Positions 57,293 through 64,000 of a DNA stretch of 64,000 nt are shown piece by piece. The stretch is from DAOUJI01 sp965237875. GTDB taxonomy: Bacteria; Chloroflexota; Dehalococcoidia; Lucifugimonadales; JAGWBF01. The stretch lies in assembly GCA_965237875.1 (NCBI GenBank), contig CBDEGP010000001.1, positions 1,085,251 to 1,149,250 of the forward strand. Reading direction: 5' to 3'. How positions within the stretch are numbered: the first letter of the stretch is position 1; each line of letters starts with the position of its first letter. The position numbers and the translations under genes were made by a program. The notes beneath the pieces were generated by a model, which saw only the letters and a list, made by a program, of their open reading frames with translations, did no database searches and was not told where the DNA came from.

Positions 57293-58318
57293 ATGGAGAT
57301 TGCTCTAAGGGTTCCGGGTTGCGCACCTGCCAATGAGTCCGCGGCCTTTGCGCGCAGAGTGGAAGAGGCCGGATTCGACGGCATGGGCATCCCGGACACG
57401 CAGCTGATAATGCGAGACGTATACGTGACCCTGGCGTTGGCGGCCCAGAATACGGCTCGGATGAAACTCTATACAGCCGTCACCAACCCGGTTACCCGCC
57501 ACTTCTCGGTGCTGGCGTCTCTTGTCCAAACGGTGGAGGAGCTTGCTCCGGGCCGGATAGGCATCATACTGGGCAGCGGCTACAGCGCCGTGCGCACCAT
57601 CGGTCAGCGCAGGTCTACACTGGATATGATGCGGCGATGTGTGCTCACACTGAGGCGGCTGCTGGCCGGTGAGCAGGTTGACTTCGACGGTTTCCATGCG
57701 AGGCTGCCTTTTGCCGCGGGACGGCGCATCCCTCTTATCATCGCGGCCAGCGGGCCCAAGACCCTGGAACTGGCCGGTGAGGTGGCCGACGGAGTCCTCA
57801 TATCCGTCGGAGTCCACCCTGCTATGCTGGATGCGGCAATGGAACGAGTCGAGGCCGGAGCCAGACGCGCGGGGCGAAGCCCCGGCAGTGTCGAGGTCAT
57901 GCATGCCGGACGTGTACATATATCCCCTGACATGGAGACGGCCCGGTCCATGGCGCGGCCCGTCTGCGCCCAGTGGGTAATGGAGCCCTACAGGGCCATG
58001 TGGCTCAGGAAAGCCGGAATAGAGACGCCCGATTTTGAGATTCCCCCGGAACTGCAGGCCCTATATCCCGACATCCCCCACGCGGAAGACTGGGACGCTG
58101 CCCGAAGGCTCACGTCCTTTCTGTCCGACGACATGGTGGCCGAGCTATGTGACGCCATCGGGCTTTTCGGGACCGCTGAGTACGTCGCTGGCCGTATGGA
58201 GCGGCTCCGCGACTACGGCATAGCCAGGTTCTTCGTTCAAACGACGGAGACCTACTCCTTCCCGGAAAGCACGTTGGAAGCCTTTCGAGACTCCGTCTTT
58301 CCACAGTTGAGGGGATAG
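57293..58318 (+). CDS. LLM-class (luciferase-like) flavin oxidoreductase
   Basis: 341 residues. It begins MEIALRVPGCAPANESAAFA; GFDGMGIPDTQLIMRDVYV, LYTAVTNPVTRHFSVLAS and PGRIGIILGSGYSAVRTIG follow, the pattern of F420-dependent methylene-H4MPT-reductase-like proteins. GKIPLIIAASG-like RRIPLIIAASGPKTLELAGE contacts the cofactor. AAGGAGGG precedes the ATG, and TAGAAT (57262-57267) is a likely -10. Function unknown; probably oxidation of a small alcohol or ketone. Confidence 0.88.
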   Translation: MEIALRVPGCAPANESAAFARRVEEAGFDGMGIPDTQLIMRDVYVTLALAAQNTARMKLYTAVTNPVTRHFSVLASLVQTVEELAPGRIGIILGSGYSAVRTIGQRRSTLDMMRRCVLTLRRLLAGEQVDFDGFHARLPFAAGRRIPLIIAASGPKTLELAGEVADGVLISVGVHPAMLDAAMERVEAGARRAGRSPGSVEVMHAGRVHISPDMETARSMARPVCAQWVMEPYRAMWLRKAGIETPDFEIPPELQALYPDIPHAEDWDAARRLTSFLSDDMVAELCDAIGLFGTAEYVAGRMERLRDYGIARFFVQTTETYSFPESTLEAFRDSVFPQLRG

Positions 58319-58365
58319 CCGATTATCCTGTCAGGGACAGTTTGACCTTTGGCATGGTGTGGGCG

Positions 58366-59610
58366 TCACGCGGGTACAGGTTCCTCAGGCGCCTTCGGGC
58401 GGAGCGGTATGAACAGCACGACGGCGGCGGGAATCAACGTCAGGATGCCGGCGTAGTAGTAGATTGATCCGTAGCCTCCCATGTGCTTGATTATCACTTC
58501 GGAGGCCAGGAACGGAGATGCAATCCCGATCAGGCCGCCGAGTCCGAATACCAGCCCTATGGCCGTGGCCTCCGTGCCTCTGCCCACGATGTCCAGCACG
58601 GCGGCCTGAAGGATGTGGTGCAGCGCAAAGCTGAAAAGCCCCATGCCGGCGAACACCAGCAACAGGAGCGGGCTGTCCCCGGTCTTCACCACCAACATCG
58701 ACAGCGCCCCCGCGGCAATGAAACCGGGGACCAGGACTGCCTTGCGCCCGATTTTGTCGGACAGAGGGCCAAGAATCGGCCCGGAAATCACTCCCATGCC
58801 TGCCAGCAGCCCCAGATGGAGGCCCGCCTCTATCTTGCTCATCCCCAGGCTGCGCGTAGTGTCGATGATTCCCATATCGTCCTCGACGCCTATCAAGTAG
58901 AAGGGCGTCCAGTGGGCGACGGCGCTCAACCCAATCCCCCTGAGCACTGCGACCAAAACCAGCGCCATCACGACGGGGTTCTTGACCGCCGTTAGGGAAT
59001 GACGCAACTGAGGGCCCAGCTCTCTGGCCTCTTCACTTTCGCCGCTGCTCCCTACGTCCCTGAGCGACCACCACACGAACACCGCCATCAGCGCCGCCGG
59101 AGCTGCGTAGATGAACAGGACGTAACGCCAGAGGAGCACGGTCAGAAGGACGGCCGCCAACAGCGGGCCAAGATAGTTGCAGATGTTCGCCACCGTGCCA
59201 TGAATGGTTATCGCAAAACCGCGGCGATCGGGAAATCGCTGGGAAAGGGCGGCGGCCGCCGGCAAGTGCCACAGCGAACCCGGCACGGAAACTAGCAGCA
59301 TGGCCAAGACCAAGACGGCAAAGTTGGGAGACGCGCCCATTATGATGAAAGTCAGGGCTGACCAGGCCATGCACCCGGTCAGTATCAGGCCCCACTTGTC
59401 CTTGAGCATGTCCACCAAAGGACCGCCACCCAGGTTGACGACGCCGGAGCCAGCCTGCCTGATGGAAAAGAGCGTTGCCACCAGAAGGTTGCTGTACCCA
59501 AAGACGGCGGCTATCTCCCGCAGGATGAGAGGGAACCCCAGATCGTAAAGGTGGGATATGCCGTGGCCGAAGGAGAGGCTCCCAAGGATGAAGCCCCGGT
59601 TCTGCCGCAT
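58366..59610 (-). CDS. MFS transporter
   Basis: 414 residues from the ATG at 59610 (AGGGTAGGA upstream); the frame extends to a TTG at 59640. About 12 hydrophobic segments. The conserved loop between helices 2 and 3 reads GGGPLVDMLKDKWG, and the middle loop has GPLSDKIGRKAVLVPG, the A-motif repeat of the second half. LGFPLILREIAAVFG near the start is typical of NarK- or oxalate-type families but does not settle the substrate. Its neighbours are a VOC gene upstream and an LLM gene on the other strand. Confidence 0.9.
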   Translation of the reverse strand: MRQNRGFILGSLSFGHGISHLYDLGFPLILREIAAVFGYSNLLVATLFSIRQAGSGVVNLGGGPLVDMLKDKWGLILTGCMAWSALTFIIMGASPNFAVLVLAMLLVSVPGSLWHLPAAAALSQRFPDRRGFAITIHGTVANICNYLGPLLAAVLLTVLLWRYVLFIYAAPAALMAVFVWWSLRDVGSSGESEEARELGPQLRHSLTAVKNPVVMALVLVAVLRGIGLSAVAHWTPFYLIGVEDDMGIIDTTRSLGMSKIEAGLHLGLLAGMGVISGPILGPLSDKIGRKAVLVPGFIAAGALSMLVVKTGDSPLLLLVFAGMGLFSFALHHILQAAVLDIVGRGTEATAIGLVFGLGGLIGIASPFLASEVIIKHMGGYGSIYYYAGILTLIPAAVVLFIPLRPKAPEEPVPA

Positions 59611-59651
59611 TCCTACCCTGGCGGGGACAGCCTCTTCCAAAACGTCTAGCT

Positions 59652-60095
59652 CTAGCTTACCCGCTGGTCCAGCTGCACGAAGTTGCCGTCGGGGTCCTGG
59701 AAAACGGTGGTCATGACCTGGCCGCTTCCGTCCTCCCCGTACCAGGTGGAGTCCATTGTGTGGGGCCCGGACCGTACGTTCACGCCCGCCGCCTTCAGCT
59801 TTTCCAGGGTCTCCTCCAGGTCTTCAACCCAGAAGGCGAAGTGGTGGTACCCCAGCTGGTTCATCTGCAACGGCTCTCCGGGGATCGGGGTCGTGTTCTG
59901 CCCTAGCACGATGAAGGTAGAGTCAGGGCCGTCCTCCCAACGCAGGTACACAGCCCGCCGTTCGCCCGCGGTTCCTCCGTTCTCTATCCTGTCCAAGTCC
60001 ACCTTCAGTCCCAGCAAGTCCCGGTAGAAACCGAGGGCTTTGTCCATGTCTTTGACGCCTATGGCAAGGTGGGAAAAGGCTCTAGTCTTCAACAT
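59652..60095 (-). CDS. VOC (glyoxalase-like) protein
   Basis: 147 residues. It begins FSHLAIGVKDMDKALGFYRD, with GYHHFAFWVEDLEETLEKL in the middle and VFQDPDGNFVQLDQ at the end: metal His, His and Glu of a single VOC unit. It needs a dimer to form the site. AGGAGG directly precedes the ATG. It is 38 bases from a similar gene upstream, so the two arose by duplication and are probably co-expressed. Reaction unknown. Confidence 0.87.
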   Translation of the reverse strand: MLKTRAFSHLAIGVKDMDKALGFYRDLLGLKVDLDRIENGGTAGERRAVYLRWEDGPDSTFIVLGQNTTPIPGEPLQMNQLGYHHFAFWVEDLEETLEKLKAAGVNVRSGPHTMDSTWYGEDGSGQVMTTVFQDPDGNFVQLDQRVS

Positions 60096-60132
60096 ATCCT
60101 CCTATCGAGCGGCGCTTGATAAGCCGGCCGGG

Positions 60133-60570
60133 TTATTCGTTGATGCATTGCTCGAACTGGACGGGAAGTCCGTCCGGGTCGTAGCAGAACAGGGAGTAGT
60201 ACCTGCACCCGTACACAGGTTGAAACAACGTGTTGTCCACTTCTCTGGGTTCCGAAAAACACTGTACGCCGTCCGCGGTCAGCCTCTGGTACATTTCGTG
60301 GATGTCGTCCACCCAGAATGAAAAGTGGTCGATGGGAGTGGGATCGGTTCCGCCGTTCTTGTACTCATCGTCCAAGTACTGGGCGATGACGAGCTTGAAG
60401 GAGTCGTCGTTCCCCTCCCAGTCCAGGTACGCGGCCCGCCGTCTATAGCTGCCGCCGTCTTCCGTCGCCTGGTGGTACATTCGCATCCCCAGCAGGTCGC
60501 GATAAAAATGCAGGGACTTGTCCAGGTCCCGCACGTACAAGGCATTGTGGGACATGCCTATGGTAGCCAT
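60133..60570 (-). CDS. VOC (glyoxalase-like) protein
   Basis: 145 residues. MSHNALYVRDLDKSLHFYRD at the start, DHFSFWVDDIHEMYQRL in the middle, CYDPDGLPVQFEQC at the end. It shares the order of metal ligands and length with the neighbouring gene at 59652. GGAGGAGA precedes the ATG. Both may form a hetero-dimer (inference). Confidence 0.87.
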   Translation of the reverse strand: MATIGMSHNALYVRDLDKSLHFYRDLLGMRMYHQATEDGGSYRRRAAYLDWEGNDDSFKLVIAQYLDDEYKNGGTDPTPIDHFSFWVDDIHEMYQRLTADGVQCFSEPREVDNTLFQPVYGCRYYSLFCYDPDGLPVQFEQCINE

Positions 60571-60887
60571 TCTCTCCTCCTTACATCATATAGCCCGACG
60601 CTTGTGGGGCCTTTATCGTAGAGTCAAACAGAGGATATAAATGGGCGGCTGCTCGACCCGGCCGGTCGGCTTGTTCGGACCACTGTCGCAGTTCGCCGAC
60701 AGTCGAAGTTTATACCACCGGCGCTCCGAATAACAGCGTCCCGCATCCACCGTCCTCTGGACGCGGCCCCGGCTTTTACTTCAGTTTCCGTTGTCATGTG
60801 AACTATTTTGGGCGACGGGCTTCTTGTTGCATACCTGGCGCATAGGATAAACTATACAACAATCACTGCAACATTACGTTATCGCCA
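60571..60887. other. Intergenic region upstream of prfA
   Basis: 317 bp, no gene. It has a 7-bp hairpin, ACTGTCG/CGACAGT (60682-60703), and TTGCAT with TAAACT/TATACA at 60827-60858, a weak prfA promoter. The rest shows nothing recognisable. Confidence 0.6.
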
Positions 60888-61982
60888 ATGCCAGACAGTT
60901 CCACCGACCGCTTGCTGAAAAAGCTGGCTCTCGTAGAGGACAGGTTCACCGAGATCGAGAACCTGCTCTCCGATCCGGAAGTGACCTCCGACTATTCCCG
61001 AGTCCAAACTCTGGCTAAGGAGCGTTCTTCAATCGAGGGGCGGGTTGCTATGCTCCGTGAGTACCGCCGCCTCTTGGGCCGGAAGCGGGACGCTCACGCC
61101 ATCTTGGAAGACGCCCCCGACGCCGAAATGGCCTTGTTGGCGCGGGATGAATTGGAATCGACCGACCTCCGCATCGCTCGGCTGGACCGGGAGTTGAAGC
61201 TGGCGTTGCTGCCCAAGGACCCCAACGACGACAAGGATGTCATCGTGGAGATCCGCGAAGGAGTGGGGGGACTTGAAGCGGCCCTTTTCGCCGGAGATCT
61301 GTACCGCATGTACACCCGCTACGCCCAGTTGCACGGCTGGGACGTCGAGGTCCTGAACTCCAACCCCGCCGAGAAGGGCGGATTCAAAGAGGTTGTATTC
61401 GAAGTAAAGGGGACGGGAGCGTTCAGCAAGCTCAAATTTGAGCGAGGGGCCCACAGGGTGCAAAGAGTGCCCCTCACCGAGGCCTCAGGCAGAATTCATA
61501 CTTCCACCGCCACGGTTGCCGTTCTTCCCGAAGCCGATGAAGTCGAAGTTGGCATCAACCAGGACGACTTGCGGGTGGATATATTCCATGCCAGCGGCCA
61601 CGGGGGACAGAACGTCAACAAAGTAGCTTCGGCCGTGCGCATCGTCCACATACCCACGGGGACCGTAGCCATTTGCCAGGACGAGCGCTCCCAGTTCAAG
61701 AACCGCCAGAAGGCCATGGCGGTCCTTCGGGCCAGGCTTTACGAGGCGGAACAGCGCAGGAAGGACAGCGAGATCGCCGCGTCTCGCCGCGCTCAGGTGG
61801 GCGCCGGCGAGAGGGCCGAGAAGATACGGACCTACAACTTCCCCCAGGACCGCATTACCGATCACCGCATCAGTTCCAGCTTCCACGGCATTCAGCAGGT
61901 GTTGGACGGGAGCGTTGACGAGATCATCGAGGCGTTGAGCGCCAACGAACGGACCGCCCTCCTCGAACATGCCCTGACCTGA
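60888..61982 (+). CDS. prfA: Peptide chain release factor 1
   Basis: 364 residues. The GGQ loop is HASGHGGQNVNKVASAVRIV at ~235. The codon-recognition tripeptide P-x-T is PLT in RVPLTEASGRIHTS, the RF1 form, so it reads UAA and UAG. YNFPQDRITDHRI near the end is typical of RF1. It has no ribosome-binding site. The methyltransferase that modifies its GGQ glutamine (prmC) follows after 152 bases, the usual pairing. Confidence 0.95.
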   Translation: MPDSSTDRLLKKLALVEDRFTEIENLLSDPEVTSDYSRVQTLAKERSSIEGRVAMLREYRRLLGRKRDAHAILEDAPDAEMALLARDELESTDLRIARLDRELKLALLPKDPNDDKDVIVEIREGVGGLEAALFAGDLYRMYTRYAQLHGWDVEVLNSNPAEKGGFKEVVFEVKGTGAFSKLKFERGAHRVQRVPLTEASGRIHTSTATVAVLPEADEVEVGINQDDLRVDIFHASGHGGQNVNKVASAVRIVHIPTGTVAICQDERSQFKNRQKAMAVLRARLYEAEQRRKDSEIAASRRAQVGAGERAEKIRTYNFPQDRITDHRISSSFHGIQQVLDGSVDEIIEALSANERTALLEHALT

Positions 61983-62134
61983 TCCCGCGACGCCCAAGGC
62001 CCGCACACGAGCCTAACGCCTTAATGCCTCATAGACAGAGACGACCCTGGAATTCAATACGGCTTGACCGCAGGAGAGTTAGCCTGCATCGTAAGCTGCG
62101 ACATTAAGCATCGGGTGAGGAAAACCGTCCTCGA

Positions 62135-63001
62135 ATGATGGACGGGCAGTTCATGCCAAACCTCGGTGAGACGCTGCTCCGAATTTCCGGATCGCTGGCG
62201 GAAGTTTCCATTCCCGACGCGCGGCTGGAATCGGAAGCGCTGCTGGCCCATGTCCTCCAAATGTCCCGCACTCAGACGCTGGCCCATCCCGAGCGGCCGT
62301 TGTCTCCCGAAGAAGACCTGGCTGTCTCGGAGGTCCTCCGCCGGAGGCTGAGCCGCGATCCTCTGGCTTACATCACCGGACGCAAGGAATTCTTCGGCAT
62401 CGATCTGATGGTCAACCCGTCGGTTCTGGTCCCAAGGCCGGAGACAGAGGCGCTGGTGGAAAACGCCGTTAAGATAGTCCATGAATTCCCTGAAGGTCAG
62501 GAGCCGGCGCTGGTGGACGTCGGTACGGGATCAGGCGCCATTGCCGTATCGCTGGCGGTCCACCTGATGTCCGCAAAGATTTTCGCGGTGGACTCTTCCG
62601 CCGGGGCTTTGGCGGTGGCCCAAGCCAACGCCAAAATGCACGGAGTGGCGGATAGAATCACGTTCCTGGAAGGCGACCTCCTGACCCCCCTGAACAGCGC
62701 CGTAGACCTGATTATAGCGAACCTCCCGTATGTCCGAAGCGGCGAGCTGTCGAGTTTGGCGCCGGAGGTGCAGCGGGAGCCCAGAGAAGCCCTGGACGGA
62801 GGTCAAGACGGGTTGGACGTAATCCGGAGGATGATGCATCAGGCCCAGCACGTCATCTCCGGCGACGGCGTGATTTTGTTGGAGATGGACCCCAGACAGG
62901 CCGGGCCTCTCCGCGTGATGGGAGAATCGATGTTTCCAGGAGCCGAGATTTCCATCCTGAAAGACCTGGCCGGCCTGGAGCGCGTCTTCATGCTTCGCTG
63001 A
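62135..63001 (+). CDS. prmC: Release factor glutamine methyltransferase
   Basis: Up to 288 residues. The N-terminal helical domain (ARLESEALLAHVLQ) is followed by the SAM-binding fold: ALVDVGTGSGAIAVSLAVHL, and the active motif IIANLPYV, an NPPY variant (N-L-P-Y). ITGRKEFFGIDLMVNPSVLV, with LVPRPETEALVE, is the PrmC signature. It methylates Gln of the GGQ loop in RF1/RF2. An inner ATG at 62153 (MPNLGETLL) may be the true start, as most family members begin near there. Confidence 0.94.
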   Translation: MMDGQFMPNLGETLLRISGSLAEVSIPDARLESEALLAHVLQMSRTQTLAHPERPLSPEEDLAVSEVLRRRLSRDPLAYITGRKEFFGIDLMVNPSVLVPRPETEALVENAVKIVHEFPEGQEPALVDVGTGSGAIAVSLAVHLMSAKIFAVDSSAGALAVAQANAKMHGVADRITFLEGDLLTPLNSAVDLIIANLPYVRSGELSSLAPEVQREPREALDGGQDGLDVIRRMMHQAQHVISGDGVILLEMDPRQAGPLRVMGESMFPGAEISILKDLAGLERVFMLR

Positions 63002-63066
63002 GGAATCCCGGATGACGGCGGACCTCCGTCTCCCCACTCCGCCGCATCTTGTGGCATAGTAGCAGC

Positions 63067-63540
63067 GTGAAGCCTCCAGCACATGCGGTCATATCCATAG
63101 GCATCGGCGGAATCGTGTGGGCCGCCACCAAGTCTCCCTACTCCATGCTGGCGGCCTCCGTGACCGGCGTCGCTGTAGACCTGGACCACTTGGTGGAGTA
63201 TTACCTATGGTTTATCAAGGAGGACAACTCCCGGGTATTCTACCTTCTCCACAGCTATGAACTATTGATTCCCTGCATACTGGCGGGGGTTCTATCGGGA
63301 GGAGACCCGGTCGTCATTGGGGTAAGCGCCGCCTTTTTGGGCCACCTGCTCACCGACCAGATCGCCAACCCCATGCACCCGCTGGCCTACTTTCTTACGT
63401 TCAGAGTCATAAACGGGTTCAACCGGGCCAAGCTGGTGCGTCAACCTTGGGACGAGCTGCGGGCCGATTTCCTCAAGGTGCATGGGGCAAGGTTGGCGTT
63501 GGGAAGGCTCAGGAGGACGCGGAGAGGCCGCACCGACTAA
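63067..63540 (+). CDS. YdjM/DUF457-like membrane protein
   Basis: 157 residues from GTG at 63067. HAVISIGIGGIVWAA and VAVDLDHLVEYYLWFI carry the HxxD/DxDH residues of membrane-bound metal-dependent hydrolase-like proteins (YdjM). Three to four hydrophobic segments; LHSYELLI and LGHLLTDQIANPMHP add further His and Asp ligands. The tail is basic. Its enzymatic role is unproven for this group. Confidence 0.75.
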   Translation: MKPPAHAVISIGIGGIVWAATKSPYSMLAASVTGVAVDLDHLVEYYLWFIKEDNSRVFYLLHSYELLIPCILAGVLSGGDPVVIGVSAAFLGHLLTDQIANPMHPLAYFLTFRVINGFNRAKLVRQPWDELRADFLKVHGARLALGRLRRTRRGRTD

Positions 63541-63556
63541 CGGCGGCGAACAGCGC

Positions 63557-64000
63557 CTACGGCTTTTCGTCTTGTTCGGAGGCCCGGTCCGGAGCGGGGG
63601 TGGTTGTTTCTTCCGTGATGGGTTGAACAGGCGCCGCTCCCTCGGGTGACGGCCCGTTTTCGGCAGTCCGGGGGGTTCCTCCGAACGTCAAAGGACCCGC
63701 CCTGATAGTGTCGGGCGACGCTATCCCGGCTGACACTATCATCTTCATTGCCTCATCCACAGGCAAGTCGGTATAGGTCACCCGGTCCTCGGGGAGGATG
63801 CACAGGAATCCTGATGTGGGGAAGGGAGAGGTGGGCATATACACGGCGAGCAACGTCCCTCCGTTTTCGTCCTTCATCTTGGCGGTGACCAGTCCAATGG
63901 ACCTGAGTCCGTATCCGGGGAACTCGACGAGCACCACAGCGCTGTACTTGCCGCCTCCTCCGCCTGCGACTGAGGTGAACACCTCAGTCGCCTGACGGGC
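63557..64000 (-). CDS. DUF502-family membrane protein, C-terminal part (cut by right edge)
   Basis: The frame is open to the right edge; the first readable residues are ARQATEVF. VVLVEFPGYGLRSIGLVTAK, VYMPTSPFPTSGFL and VDEAMKMIVSAGI are the DUF502 core, usually after two membrane helices that lie outside the window. The last ~50 residues are a Pro/Thr/Glu-rich tail. Function unknown; homologues are conserved envelope proteins. Confidence 0.85.
   Translation of the reverse strand, partial: ARQATEVFTSVAGGGGGKYSAVVLVEFPGYGLRSIGLVTAKMKDENGGTLLAVYMPTSPFPTSGFLCILPEDRVTYTDLPVDEAMKMIVSAGIASPDTIRAGPLTFGGTPRTAENGPSPEGAAPVQPITEETTTPAPDRASEQDEKP

Noticed and set aside
1..64000. tRNA, rRNA or CRISPR loci
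   Set aside because: All gaps over about 75 bp were read; no tRNA-like cloverleaf, rRNA stretch or regularly spaced direct repeats were seen.

Overview
The window looks like a chromosomal segment of an uncultured Chloroflexota bacterium, probably of the Dehalococcoidia/SAR202 type. This is inference from gene content: high G+C, strong AGGAGG ribosome-binding sites, many LLM-class flavin oxidoreductases, CaiB-type CoA transferases, VOC/glyoxalase proteins, SDRs and enoyl-CoA hydratases, an acVLRF1-type Vms1 release factor, long-stalked peptide-type ABC lipoproteins, and many short palindromic intergenic repeats. No rRNA, tRNA or CRISPR array was seen.

Layout. 1-4608: peptide-type ABC importer with two near-duplicate substrate-binding lipoproteins and both permeases, but no ATPase. 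5009-9432: Zn-alcohol dehydrogenase, a duplicated alpha/beta-barrel protein, a CAP-domain membrane protein and an SDR. A 51-residue protein at 6330-6485 shares its N-terminal motif with the CAP protein. 9523-14099 (minus): five-gene catabolic cluster (amidohydrolase, LLM oxidoreductase, SMP-30 lactonase, VOC protein, HpcH/HpaI aldolase). 14406-17712: gatC, gatA, asnS. 17791-21448 (minus): McrBC-type restriction system. 21564-26708: CoA transferase, SnoaL-like protein, PpiC lipoprotein, PaaG-like hydratase and a two-domain VOC protein; the PpiC gene lies between two copies of the 5' region of the hydratase gene.

26710-42256 is the most accessory-looking stretch. It holds mutS2 coupled to a retropepsin-like protein and a DUF5678-like protein, a VapBC pair, a truncated helicase remnant, a frameshifted zeta-toxin-like kinase, an acVLRF1-type rescue factor, metH, a GxxExxY gene broken by a perfect 20-bp tandem duplication, and a tight four-gene operon. 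That operon encodes an unknown protein, a BrxD-like ATPase with a degenerate P-loop, an intact BrxD-like ATPase and a SNF2 helicase, and is the best candidate here for an undescribed defence system.

42330-64000 is mostly housekeeping and metabolism: a bacterial voltage-gated channel with a TLEGW filter, ppdK, an aldo/keto reductase, a DUF1802 protein, a geranylgeranyl-reductase-like flavoprotein, a LysR regulator, rpsT, a bifunctional Rel, hisS, lipid/CoA enzymes, a Fur-family regulator, a DUF167 protein, a second LLM oxidoreductase, an MFS transporter, two VOC proteins, prfA, prmC, a YdjM-like membrane protein and a DUF502 protein cut by the right edge.

Two observations stand out. First, the geranylgeranyl-reductase-like gene has an in-frame TGA exactly where the family has the cysteine of its K-x-C-G-G motif, with an open frame on both sides and a possible stem-loop 3' of the TGA, so it is a candidate selenoprotein. 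Second, the BrxD-like pair plus SNF2 helicase operon is unlike any complete BREX layout I know. Both are hypotheses from reading the sequence; no database search was run.
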